DNA of 64,000 bases from NCBI GenBank assembly GCA_025059595.1, contig JANXDI010000029.1, positions 1 to 64,000 of the forward strand, written 5' to 3'. The stretch is from Candidatus Calditenuaceae archaeon. GTDB lineage: Archaea > Thermoproteota > Nitrososphaeria_A > Caldarchaeales > Calditenuaceae. The first letter of the stretch is position 1. Each line of letters begins with the position of its first letter. The notes beneath the pieces were generated by a model. That model had not been told where the DNA came from. It ran no database searches and saw nothing but the letters and a program-made list of their open reading frames with translations. Shown here one piece after another: positions 34,970 through 43,257 of this stretch. Position numbers and translations under genes: made by a program.

Positions 34970-35341
34970 TCAATCACATATATGGCATGAGTCGATGTCA
35001 AGAACAGGCTCCAACGTCTTGTGAGCTAGGCAGAGAACTCGCTCCCGCCTAAGCCTCTCCAGACCCCTCTGGAAGAGTTCCCTCAACTCCATCTCATCCT
35101 CGCCACTCAGAACAGCGGCAGCAATCTCCTCTGCAACATCCCTCATCTGAGGGGTCTCGAGAAGCTCACGCATCTTCCCCCGCGACATCCTTAAGTAATT
35201 GCTAACCGTAGGCTGTGTAATCCCCAGCGCCTTCGCCACCTGCTTTTGCTGGAAACCATGCTCCCTAACCAGTATAGTTACAACCGCGGCCCTAAGGACG
35301 GGTAACAAGACCCTCGCCTCAACCTCGGAAGGCAGCAGCAT
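34970..35341 (-). CDS. COG2522-type HTH transcriptional regulator
   Basis: A 123-residue regulator with an XRE-like helix-turn-helix (FQQKQVAKALGITQPTVSNYL, about residues 31-50) and a C-terminal LDIDSCHICD segment with a C-x2-C pair that may bind metal. The protein corresponds to the DNA-binding part of archaeal COG2522 regulators; relatives fused to ThiN control thiamine genes, but no ThiN domain is attached here. Its gene is divergent from the Tes-like gene and shares the 35341-35496 gap with it. Confidence 0.78.
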   Translation of the reverse strand: MLLPSEVEARVLLPVLRAAVVTILVREHGFQQKQVAKALGITQPTVSNYLRMSRGKMRELLETPQMRDVAEEIAAAVLSGEDEMELRELFQRGLERLRRERVLCLAHKTLEPVLDIDSCHICD

Positions 35342-35457
35342 TCTCCACTCTACCTTTTCCTGTTTCTAACACTCATAATCCAAGGCCATATATATGTATG
35401 CTGAACACAACAAACTCGCGAATTCCACCTTCCTCAAGTGGATTTGGTCGGAGAAGT

Positions 35458-35466
35458 CTTAAATAG
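35458..35466 (+). promoter_or_regulatory. TATA-like box of the Tes-like gene
   Basis: CTTAAATAG lies about 30-38 nt before the ATG at 35496 and only 15-23 nt before the GTG at 35481. The distance favours the ATG as the true start. Confidence 0.5.
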
Positions 35467-35495
35467 CTTCAGAAGGGCCTGTGGTTGAAGAAAAA

Positions 35496-37169
35496 ATGGC
35501 GACCACGTTGCAGGAAAAAATGGTAGCGGAGGAGAGGGGTAAGGAGAAGCTTGTGACCCGTACGAGGAGCATCTGCCCGGAGTGCTATCAGGTTCTCCCC
35601 GCAGATGTTTTAGAGATAGAGGGCAAGATCTACATAAAAAAGACGTGTCCCAAGCATGGCGAGTTCGACGAGCTTTACTTCGGCGATGCTGAGATGTATT
35701 ATAGGTTTGCGGGCTGGCTTAAGGATGGGAAGGGGACTGGAAACCCCGATGTCGAGGCGGTGCGCAGCGTCTGTCCCTACAACTGCGGCCTCTGCAGCTC
35801 GCACTTAAGCCACACAGGCCTCGCCAATCTAGTTATAACCAATCGATGCGACCTACACTGCTGGTACTGCTTCTTCTACGCTGAAAAAGCCGGCTACATC
35901 TATGAACCTACTTTGGACCAGATAAGAGAGATGGCCCTCAACCTCAAGGCCGAGAGGCCGGTTCCGGGCAACAGCATCCAGATAACCGGTGGCGAGCCAA
36001 CCCTTAGAGAAGACCTCCCTGAAATAATCAGAATTCTCAAGGAGGTGGGTGTCGACCACATTCAACTCAACACCAACGGAATAAGGCTCTCGAGAGACTT
36101 CGAATATTTCAAGAGAATAAAGGAGGCGGGGGTCAGCAACCTCTATATGAGCTTTGACGGCGTCACGCCGAGAACTAACCCCAAGAACCACTGGGAGGTG
36201 CCAGGGGCCCTCGAGAACGCTAGGAAACTAGGGGTGGGAATCGTCTTGGTGCCGACCGTAATTAAGAGCGTGAACGACCATGAGCTTGGCGACATTATCC
36301 GGTTCGGGTTCAGAAACATCGACGTCATAAGAGCGGTCAATTTCCAGCCAGTCTCGCTAACGGGGAGGATGCCGAAGAAGGAGAGGGAGAAATACAGGAT
36401 TACCATTCCAGACTGTATCATCAGAATCGAGGAGCAGACTAATGGTGAAATTCCGCGCGACGCTTGGTTCCCAGTACCTGCCTGCACGCCTCTCACAGAT
36501 TTCATAGAGGCTTTGACGAGGACACCCAAATATGAGCTGAGCATACACTTTGCATGCGGTGCCGGTACCTACGTCTTCAAGAACGGAGATAAGATGGTTC
36601 CGATAACCGAGTTCGTGGATGTGGAGGGCCTCATAAAGTATCTACAGGAGAAGGCTGAGGAGGTGGAGATGGGGAGGAGTAGGGTTTGGGTTGGTATGAA
36701 GGTCTTAACCAACATCTCGAAATATATCAGGAAGGAGAAGCAGCCTCCCGGAATGAATTTGTCACGAATGCTCTTCGACATAATAGTCAGGCACGACTAC
36801 AAGAGCGTGGGCGACTGGCACAGAAGAAGCCTCTTCCTCGGCATGATGCACTTCATGGACCCCTACAACCACGACGAGGAGAGGCTACGCCGCTGCGACA
36901 TACACTACCTCAACCCTGACGGGAGAATAGTGCCCTTCTGCAGCTTCAACGTCGTCCCTGCATGGTATAGAGACAGGATACAGGCAGTCTACGGAATCTC
37001 AATCGAGGAGTGGGAGAAGAGGACGGGGCGAAAATTGTCCGACGACTTCTACAAGCGTAAACTACCGGCAAAACCACAAGCTGCGCCAGCTGCCTCAACC
37101 AAAACTGCGGGCTTCGGGGGCATCCCAGTAATACAGTCAAGCACGAAACAATCCTGTGGCTGCGACTAA
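35496..37169 (+). CDS. tes: Tetraether lipid synthase (Tes)-type radical SAM protein
   Basis: Tes joins the phytanyl tails of archaeal ether lipids to make membrane-spanning tetraethers (GDGTs). The radical SAM motif is NRCDLHCWYCFF, three cysteines spaced C-x3-C-x2-C. N-terminal cysteines (CPECY, then TCPKHG) fit a rubredoxin-like site, CPYNCGLC adds cluster ligands, and further cysteines stand near the C-terminus (CSFNV, SCGCD). This order matches MJ0619-like Tes as I remember it. The frame starts with GTG at 35481; promoter spacing favours the ATG at 35496. sn-glycerol-1-phosphate dehydrogenase and a geranylgeranyl-reductase-type gene are also in the window. Confidence 0.8.
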   Translation: MATTLQEKMVAEERGKEKLVTRTRSICPECYQVLPADVLEIEGKIYIKKTCPKHGEFDELYFGDAEMYYRFAGWLKDGKGTGNPDVEAVRSVCPYNCGLCSSHLSHTGLANLVITNRCDLHCWYCFFYAEKAGYIYEPTLDQIREMALNLKAERPVPGNSIQITGGEPTLREDLPEIIRILKEVGVDHIQLNTNGIRLSRDFEYFKRIKEAGVSNLYMSFDGVTPRTNPKNHWEVPGALENARKLGVGIVLVPTVIKSVNDHELGDIIRFGFRNIDVIRAVNFQPVSLTGRMPKKEREKYRITIPDCIIRIEEQTNGEIPRDAWFPVPACTPLTDFIEALTRTPKYELSIHFACGAGTYVFKNGDKMVPITEFVDVEGLIKYLQEKAEEVEMGRSRVWVGMKVLTNISKYIRKEKQPPGMNLSRMLFDIIVRHDYKSVGDWHRRSLFLGMMHFMDPYNHDEERLRRCDIHYLNPDGRIVPFCSFNVVPAWYRDRIQAVYGISIEEWEKRTGRKLSDDFYKRKLPAKPQAAPAASTKTAGFGGIPVIQSSTKQSCGCD

Positions 37170-37221
37170 CCTCCCACACATAAATTTTCCAAAATAAAAC
37201 TTTAGCAGGTTAGATTCTTTC

Positions 37222-39054
37222 CTACCTGATTCTGAAGGGTCTGTCGCTCGCGTCTTCTCCGGTTTGTCCCAGGCTGTTTGTCACTACGACTTTTATCAGC
37301 CCGTTGGTAGTTGGGGTTGAAGGCACCCTCCACCTGTAATAGCCAGGGTTGCCGGATAAAGTCGCTATTAGGGACCAGCTTTCACCTCCATTCGGCGAGA
37401 AGTAAATCTGCGTACCCGTTATTTGGCCTCCGCCAGAGACAGACCAGCGAATAGTGTACAGTCTATTAGCTCTAAGTGTCTCTCCGCCATTAGGTTTAAC
37501 CACCCTCACCCTGATTGGTTGAGGGGCTTGCTCAACTATTCTAAAGGTTGAATTGCTTGTATCAGAGACGGAAGGCTCGCTAACACTTTCCACCATGATT
37601 AGGGCGTCGTTGGTAGTGGGCCCCGTGACCGTCCACTGTTCGGAGCCGTCATTAGCAGTTTCGCTGAAGAGGACAGACCACGTCGAACCTCCGTCTCTGG
37701 AAATTTTAATCCTGACGTTTCCATATACTGCTTGAGAACTCCACTGAATCTGAACTGTGGAGCCTATCATTAAGGTCTCACCACCGTTGGGATAGACGAC
37801 GTTAATTCGCGGGGAAACCTGCGGCTCGAAAGTCGTAAGGTCTCCCAACTCCCTCTCTATGTTGCCCATATTGCTGAAGACGAAATATTTCACACCGTTG
37901 ATTTCACCCCCTCCCCACAGTATTCCATAAAGCTGAACGGTCCCGGACGATGAGTTGACTATCTTGAAAACCGGGGAGCCGCTATCTCCAGGGCTGGAGC
38001 TAGCTCGCACGAAGTCTTGACAGAGGAGGGCAAAGTTAGTCCCCCCAACATTAGTCAAAACACAAGTATTAGTAACCGTACCTTGTGTCCATCCGCTCGT
38101 TCTACCCACCTTATTCAAAGTCTCGCCAGTTATTGGATTCTCAACTTCGCCTACCACTGTCCACTCCCCGGCGATGTTTATTGAATTAAGCCCTGATGTT
38201 CTAGCGATTTTTCCGAGAGAAGAACTGGCGCTCGACAGATATCTTCCAAAGGCGGCGTCGCTATATCTGCAACTATATCCTGGAGGACAAGAGCCTCCTG
38301 TGAAGTGTGGCGGATCCAACTGCTCGTTGCCTATCTCGTAGCCTGAGAATACGTTTGGTTGGTAGTGAGTTATGCCGTCATACTCGAACCATATACCAGT
38401 GCAGTGGCTGTTCACCACGTATCCGCGTGTACCTGACCGCATAGCGTTGAAGCCTAAGGTACAGAGGTAGTTGCTGAATCCTATTTGAAGCCCACCCACA
38501 ACTGGCCTTACGTAGTCTCTCAACGTGGCCAAAGGCCTCACCTCTCCTACTGCTATTTGGAAACCGTTTTCAGGGATGCCGCTTTCCGACAATAGCCGGG
38601 CTACTTCAGCCCTGTCCGAGAGGCTTCTAACACCGACAACCAGCACGTTATTTTTCTCATCTATGTCTATGAAGCTGATTAGGGATGAGATTCTCTGATT
38701 GCTCAGAATAGTCGACCGCCACGACCAAAGCTGTCTAAAATCGTAACTAACTCTTGCCACTCTATACATCCCGGCCGAGAAGGCTTCAGCCAATTCACCT
38801 CTTAAGCGTGAAAGCGTCGACGCCATGGCTGTCATCTGCTCTGCCGAGAACCCTGAGGGGGCCCCAGCTATAGCCACGGTGAGCTGTCCGTCCTCGTCTA
38901 TGTAGACCCCCGCGAAGTTTGGAATCTCGTTGGTGGATATCTGTAGAAAGATTTCGTCAAGAGTCTGCGGCCGACTTTCACGGGATCCCGCGATGGGGGG
39001 GAGAATGAGGAGGAATAGAAGCAGAAATGCGAGGAGGGCCTTGAATGTTTTCAT
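37222..39054 (-). CDS. Secreted trypsin-like serine protease with two PNGGE-type repeats
   Basis: An exported protein of 610 residues: signal peptide (1-24), a propeptide-like part (about 30-185), a chymotrypsin-fold protease domain (about 186-405) with the triad H217 (NSHC), D266 (YSDAA) and S358 (PGDSGSP), and two C-terminal beta repeats (about 416-505 and 517-610), each starting VxxPNGGETL. The repeats resemble the Kre9/KNH-type cell-wall domain and may bind the cell surface. It resembles self-processing bacterial secreted proteases such as streptogrisin. It stands alone between convergent and codirectional genes. Confidence 0.85.
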   Translation of the reverse strand: MKTFKALLAFLLLFLLILPPIAGSRESRPQTLDEIFLQISTNEIPNFAGVYIDEDGQLTVAIAGAPSGFSAEQMTAMASTLSRLRGELAEAFSAGMYRVARVSYDFRQLWSWRSTILSNQRISSLISFIDIDEKNNVLVVGVRSLSDRAEVARLLSESGIPENGFQIAVGEVRPLATLRDYVRPVVGGLQIGFSNYLCTLGFNAMRSGTRGYVVNSHCTGIWFEYDGITHYQPNVFSGYEIGNEQLDPPHFTGGSCPPGYSCRYSDAAFGRYLSSASSSLGKIARTSGLNSINIAGEWTVVGEVENPITGETLNKVGRTSGWTQGTVTNTCVLTNVGGTNFALLCQDFVRASSSPGDSGSPVFKIVNSSSGTVQLYGILWGGGEINGVKYFVFSNMGNIERELGDLTTFEPQVSPRINVVYPNGGETLMIGSTVQIQWSSQAVYGNVRIKISRDGGSTWSVLFSETANDGSEQWTVTGPTTNDALIMVESVSEPSVSDTSNSTFRIVEQAPQPIRVRVVKPNGGETLRANRLYTIRWSVSGGGQITGTQIYFSPNGGESWSLIATLSGNPGYYRWRVPSTPTTNGLIKVVVTNSLGQTGEDASDRPFRIR

Positions 39055-39131
39055 GGCCGGCTCTCAACATTTATCTTATTTAAGATTTTTCTCCTCCACT
39101 CGCTAAAGATTTAATCAACTGGTTAAGTCTG

Positions 39132-39575
39132 CTAAAAACCTCTCCGTAAGCCGGGGTGCTTAAGCGGTACAAATCTCAAACCAATGCTCAGTGCTATTCT
39201 CTGGACCGTGTAGTCATCCGTAACCACATAGACCTCGCCGTATTGGCGGGATAGGTCCAAGGCCGCCGCTAGCAGGCTTCGGTCTGTCTCGGACAGTTCA
39301 GCCTTCATCTTCTGACAAACATTCCCGATGGTGGCTGCTGCTTCTGGACTCGGTGTTAGTGTCTTAATGGCCTTCGTTTTGAGCATGGCTTCGAGCCGGG
39401 CGACTTGCAACTCGCCGTAGGTCACTTCTCTGACTGCCTCCTCTGTTGTGAAGAGGTTCTCACCCTCTCTGAAGCCCAACAGTAAGGCACTGGTATCCAG
39501 GACGTATGCCCTCTTAGATTCCGAGCCTCTTACGGATTCGCCTTTCACAGAGGGATACACCCGATGTCCTGACAA
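39132..39575 (-). CDS. Nob1-like PIN-domain ribonuclease
   Basis: A 147-residue PIN-domain protein with the acidic active site YVLDTSALL (near 23-31), E in EEAVREV, DRSLLAAALDL and VVTDDYTVQRIA. The arrangement matches archaeal Nob1, which cuts the 3' end of pre-16S rRNA, but the zinc ribbon usual at the Nob1 C-terminus is absent. It overlaps the end of the NAD kinase gene; a GTG at 39548 is an alternative start that shortens the overlap. VapC-type toxin function is a weaker alternative because no antitoxin is adjacent. Confidence 0.7.
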   Translation of the reverse strand: MSGHRVYPSVKGESVRGSESKRAYVLDTSALLLGFREGENLFTTEEAVREVTYGELQVARLEAMLKTKAIKTLTPSPEAAATIGNVCQKMKAELSETDRSLLAAALDLSRQYGEVYVVTDDYTVQRIALSIGLRFVPLKHPGLRRGF

Positions 39576-40317
39576 GCACGGTGCTAGAGCGAGATTTGGT
39601 GACCATTAGTTCTCCCCGTTGAAACTCGTGTCTCAACAGCCCATCTATGACTGCGCAGAAAGGGCCTCTTATTCCACGCATGACGACAATCCTTGAAGCG
39701 GAGAAGACTAGGGGACGGATGTTTGTGATAGGTGCAACCGGAGTTGCTATTATGAGCTCTAGTTCCTCATCGACGAGAGGGCCGCCCAAAGATGTGTTGT
39801 ATCCTGTTGAGCCTACGGGAGTTGAGAATATCATCCCATCCGCAACTATGTTCCGGAGCTTAAGCCTCTCCACCTCCAAGTCAAACTCGACCAATTTCCC
39901 GACCGATGAGTTTGATACAAATGCCTCATTGATGGCGTCTGAAACCAGGTTGCCTTCTATGAATACATCCAGCCTCATTAACCGGTCGAGGCGATAATTT
40001 CCGGTGAGCAGTGATTTCACCGCGCGCTCCGCCTCGTCTGGTGTGGCATCAGCTAAGTAACCGCCTCTCCCAAAAGATATCGCTAGTACCGGGGTCTCAG
40101 GCTCCTCCAGCGCATGGATAGATGCTAACGTGGTGCCGTCTCCTCCCAGAACAATTAAAAAGTCGCAGCTTAAGGGGCCCTTGAGGCCCTCCGGGCCTAC
40201 CTCGCGCAGCTCATACGGCCACCCGTAATCCTTAACAATTCTGCTGACCTCCTCCGCCTTCTTCTCCGCCTCTCTTTTATCCTTCCTATAGACTATCACA
40301 ACATGCAACTCAATCAC
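39514..40317 (-). CDS. nadK: NAD kinase
   Basis: NAD kinase phosphorylates NAD+ (and possibly NADH) to NADP+. The conserved GGDGTTLASIH motif, the DGMIFSTPVGSTGYN segment and PLVFSAS are in place in a 267-residue protein of usual size. It is transcribed with the Nob1-like gene downstream, whose start overlaps it, and lies downstream of sn-glycerol-1-phosphate dehydrogenase, which uses NAD(P)H. Confidence 0.94.
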   Translation of the reverse strand: MIELHVVIVYRKDKREAEKKAEEVSRIVKDYGWPYELREVGPEGLKGPLSCDFLIVLGGDGTTLASIHALEEPETPVLAISFGRGGYLADATPDEAERAVKSLLTGNYRLDRLMRLDVFIEGNLVSDAINEAFVSNSSVGKLVEFDLEVERLKLRNIVADGMIFSTPVGSTGYNTSLGGPLVDEELELIIATPVAPITNIRPLVFSASRIVVMRGIRGPFCAVIDGLLRHEFQRGELMVTKSRSSTVLVRTSGVSLCERRIRKRLGI

Positions 40318-40409
40318 GCAACTTACCGACTAGGTGATAAAGCCATCGCCCCAAGTCCATCTGTCTGGTGGCGTCTCGGTTATGTTCCTAGGCTTGTACG
40401 GGGCGGGGC

Positions 40410-41543
40410 TCACTCGTCTGATAGCATTCCCGCTTTTCTCAAAAGGTTAGCCGCGCCTCTGTGCGTTAAGGGCGCGTGATGCAGTATTGTGTAGCGCTCC
40501 GGCCGGATTTCCTTGCATTCGAGGAGCGCCCTTATCGCGGTCTCTTTCGAGACTTGTATGTCGTTTATGCTGGTTGGCGCCCCTGCCTTGGCGAGATAAT
40601 TTCTTATCTCCGCGCCAGTCAGCTCAACCCCTCGCGGGGGTAATATGTCGAACTCCTCATAGCGCATAGCCATCAGTACGGCGCCCATACCGACTTGCTC
40701 TCCGTGAAGACCTATACCCTCCCCAACCCCGTCTATGTAGTGTGAAAAAAGGTGCTCTGCTCCTGAACATGGCCTCGATGACCCTATGAGAGTCATAGCG
40801 AGTCCACATCGCACCGCCGCGGATGAAAGTAGGATAAAGTCGCCGCCGCCGTCCTCAATGAATCTCCTAATCTCGAGGAGCGCTGAGGCCACCAAGCCGA
40901 ACGTGGCCCTACAAATGTGTTCATCCTTAACAATATGGCCGAGAAGCCAGTCCCTCAACGATGTCGACTTAGCAAGGATGTCTGCGCAACCAGACGCGAT
41001 CAGCCTCTTCGGCGAATGCTTAATCAGTGGCTCTGTGATGGCCACTAAAATGGGTGGCGCTGTCATAAGGCTTGTTCTTTTGGACCCTAGAGAGATTGAT
41101 GCGACCGGTGAAGCAACACCGTCGTGGGATATTGTCGTAGGTATTGAGATGAATGGGATGCCTAGCCTGTGAGCCGAGTATTTACACGCGTCAATTGCGT
41201 TGCCACCGCCCACGGCTACTGCAAGAGAGCAGGCCGAGGCAGCCCTCTCCACCTTAGACACGGTGGCGAGGTCGGCCCTTTCAACTTCAAGGACTACTGT
41301 GCGGCGCCCCCTCTTGTGAAAATGCTCTGCGACGCCTTCCCCAGCTATTAGACGCGTTTTTGGCCCGCTAACTATCAAGATATCTCCTGAAGGGATTTCG
41401 TCGTCTGGAATTGAGCTTAGGAGCTCATTAAGGGAGTCTCCAAACAGTATTCTACGGGTCGGAACCCTATGTGTCCTGCCGCAGGGACAATCGAATGTTA
41501 CTCCAAGCTTTATCTCCGGGAAATCTATCTGTGAGACCGGCAT
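40410..41543 (-). CDS. egsA: sn-glycerol-1-phosphate dehydrogenase
   Basis: EgsA reduces dihydroxyacetone phosphate to sn-glycerol 1-phosphate, the stereospecific backbone of archaeal lipids. In 377 residues it shows the nucleotide-binding AVAVGGGNAIDACK, SIPTTISHDGVASP and zinc ligands in SGCADILAKS (Asp), GAEHLFSH (His) and GLHGEQVGMG (His). The metal-site region reads GCADILAKSTSLRDWLLGH instead of the commoner GFGDLISNYTAV. It opens a minus-strand group with NAD kinase. Confidence 0.93.
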   Translation of the reverse strand: MPVSQIDFPEIKLGVTFDCPCGRTHRVPTRRILFGDSLNELLSSIPDDEIPSGDILIVSGPKTRLIAGEGVAEHFHKRGRRTVVLEVERADLATVSKVERAASACSLAVAVGGGNAIDACKYSAHRLGIPFISIPTTISHDGVASPVASISLGSKRTSLMTAPPILVAITEPLIKHSPKRLIASGCADILAKSTSLRDWLLGHIVKDEHICRATFGLVASALLEIRRFIEDGGGDFILLSSAAVRCGLAMTLIGSSRPCSGAEHLFSHYIDGVGEGIGLHGEQVGMGAVLMAMRYEEFDILPPRGVELTGAEIRNYLAKAGAPTSINDIQVSKETAIRALLECKEIRPERYTILHHAPLTHRGAANLLRKAGMLSDE

Positions 41544-41666
41544 GAGGCTAAGCCATCTAACTCTCCCCCCTTAAAAACAATAACCCGAAGCCAAGTCAAG
41601 CCATCCTCTATGCACATTGGGTTTAGGTTATGTAAACCTTTTAATTTCCAAAGACCCTTGATTACC

Positions 41667-42650
41667 ATGTCTAGCGCCTCAAGAGGCTCTAAGAGGCTCT
41701 ATCCAGCCGACTCCCTCTCCTCTCCCCGTTTCACAGGCCCCTACACATTTGCAAGGCTTCCACAAACCCGGGAGCTTGAGGGGGTAGATGCCCTGTTCAT
41801 CGGCATCCCCTTTGACTGCGGCGTTGTGTTTAGGCCGGGTGCTAGGTTCGGGCCTGGGGCGGTGCGCCAGGCTTCCCTTCTCTTAAGGCTCTACAATCCG
41901 CGGCTTAAGGTGAGGCCGTTTGACGTTTTGAATGTCGCTGACTATAGCGACATAGAAGTTGTGCCCGGTAGCATAGACTTAACGTATCGGAAAATCTCCG
42001 ATGCTTTGAAGACTATCGTCGAGGGTGGCGTAACGCCGGTCGTATGCGGGGGTGACCACTCTATCACGCTTCCAGTTTTGAGGGAGGTCTCCAAGAGGTT
42101 TGGGAGGCTCGCGCTAATTCATGTTGACGCTCATTTGGATACGGTTGATCAGCATTTCTCTCAGAAATACACCCATGGGACCGTTGTGAAGAGGGCGCTT
42201 GAAGAGAAGCTAATCGACCCACACCGCTCCGTGCATGTAGGAATTAGGGGGAGCCTCTTCTCCGAGGAGGAGCTTGAGGAGGCGAAGTCCCTAAGCTTCA
42301 CGGTCTTAACTATGCAGGAAATAGAGGACCGCGGGCTGGACTCCGTCTGCGAGGAAATAAAAAAGAAGGCCGGTGACGGACCGGCCTACCTGACCTTCGA
42401 CATCGATGTCTGCGACCCATCGTGCGCTCCTGGAACAGGAACACCCGAGGTTGGAGGCCTCACTTCACGGGAAGCGCTCAAACTGGTAGACAGTCTCGAA
42501 AGCCTCGACATAGTAGGCTTCGACCTCGTCGAAGTATCTCCGCCATATGACCACGGAGAAATAACAGCATTGTTAGCGGCTAACATTATTTACGAATTTC
42601 TATCTCTCACAGCACATAAGAGAATCTGCAGGAAGGAGAGACTTTCTTGA
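41667..42650 (+). CDS. speB: Agmatinase
   Basis: Agmatinase hydrolyses agmatine to putrescine and urea. The ureohydrolase manganese motifs are complete: CGGDHSIT, HVDAHLDT and FDIDVCDPSCAPG. The frame extends to 41610, but a TTTTAAT sequence at 41637-41645 lies about 25 nt before the ATG at 41667, which starts MSSASRGSK. Together with SpeD, spermidine synthase and TiaS in this window, it marks a polyamine/agmatine network, although aminopropylagmatine ureohydrolase activity cannot be excluded. Confidence 0.9.
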   Translation: MSSASRGSKRLYPADSLSSPRFTGPYTFARLPQTRELEGVDALFIGIPFDCGVVFRPGARFGPGAVRQASLLLRLYNPRLKVRPFDVLNVADYSDIEVVPGSIDLTYRKISDALKTIVEGGVTPVVCGGDHSITLPVLREVSKRFGRLALIHVDAHLDTVDQHFSQKYTHGTVVKRALEEKLIDPHRSVHVGIRGSLFSEEELEEAKSLSFTVLTMQEIEDRGLDSVCEEIKKKAGDGPAYLTFDIDVCDPSCAPGTGTPEVGGLTSREALKLVDSLESLDIVGFDLVEVSPPYDHGEITALLAANIIYEFLSLTAHKRICRKERLS

Positions 42651-42786
42651 AAATTCTAGACCATATATTACCTCTGGGGTAAATGTCTCATGTGAGAGTT
42701 TCTAGGTTGGGAGCGAGGACTCCATCAACGCTCTGGACACGAGGTAAAAGGCTAAGCTTAATAGTCGCAGGGACCATTAGAAACAC

Positions 42787-43257
42787 ATGACCCAAATCGA
42801 CATTCCAAAGGACGGATTAACAGACTTGGAAGTATACGAAGTCTTGACGAGGTCGAAGCGGATAGCGGTTGTGGGAATGTCGAGGGACCCTCAGAAACCC
42901 GCAAACTTTGTTCCCCGCTACCTTATCTCGAAAGGCTATATTGTATTGCCTGTCAATCCATCAGCTTCAGAGATTCTTGGTCTCAGGTCTTATCGGAGTC
43001 TATTGGAGCTCGATACTGTCGTGGATGTCGTTGATGTTTTTAGACCCTCTGAGGAGGTCCCTGCTGTGGCGGAGCAGGCTCTCAAAATTAGGCCGCGGGT
43101 CTTCTGGATGCAGGAAGGTATTTACAGCGAGTCCGCTGCTAGGCTCCTCGCGTCAAATGGAATCAAAGTCGTCTGGAACAGATGTATGATGAGAGAGCAT
43201 ATGAGGCTCTTGGGTCAAGGAAGTAGACAGCCGCGGCCTGCCGGCCCTATTCCCTGA
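42787..43257 (+). CDS. CoA-binding domain protein (COG1832)
   Basis: A 156-residue Rossmann-fold protein of the succinyl-CoA-synthetase CoA-binding type, IAVVGMSRDPQKPANFVPR, GYIVLPVNPSASEILG, VDVVDVFRPSEEVP and VFWMQEGIYSE, the signature of the YccU/COG1832 family. Its physiological role is unknown. The upstream gap (42651-42786) carries two AT-rich promoter-like sequences and a short GAGCG-CGCTC inverted repeat near 42711-42733. The gene converges with P5C dehydrogenase, overlapping its end by 11 nt. Confidence 0.85.
   Translation: MTQIDIPKDGLTDLEVYEVLTRSKRIAVVGMSRDPQKPANFVPRYLISKGYIVLPVNPSASEILGLRSYRSLLELDTVVDVVDVFRPSEEVPAVAEQALKIRPRVFWMQEGIYSESAARLLASNGIKVVWNRCMMREHMRLLGQGSRQPRPAGPIP

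Noticed and set aside
36143..36544. 133-residue antisense frame in the Tes-like gene
   Set aside because: Conserved radical SAM sequence on the plus strand explains it.
39132..39575. VapC toxin of a toxin-antitoxin pair
   Set aside because: No antitoxin-like gene lies adjacent, and the sequence fits Nob1-type PIN domains better.
42651..42786. Possible small RNA in the gap before the CoA-binding gene
   Set aside because: Only one weak 5-bp inverted repeat and promoter-like AT stretches are visible.
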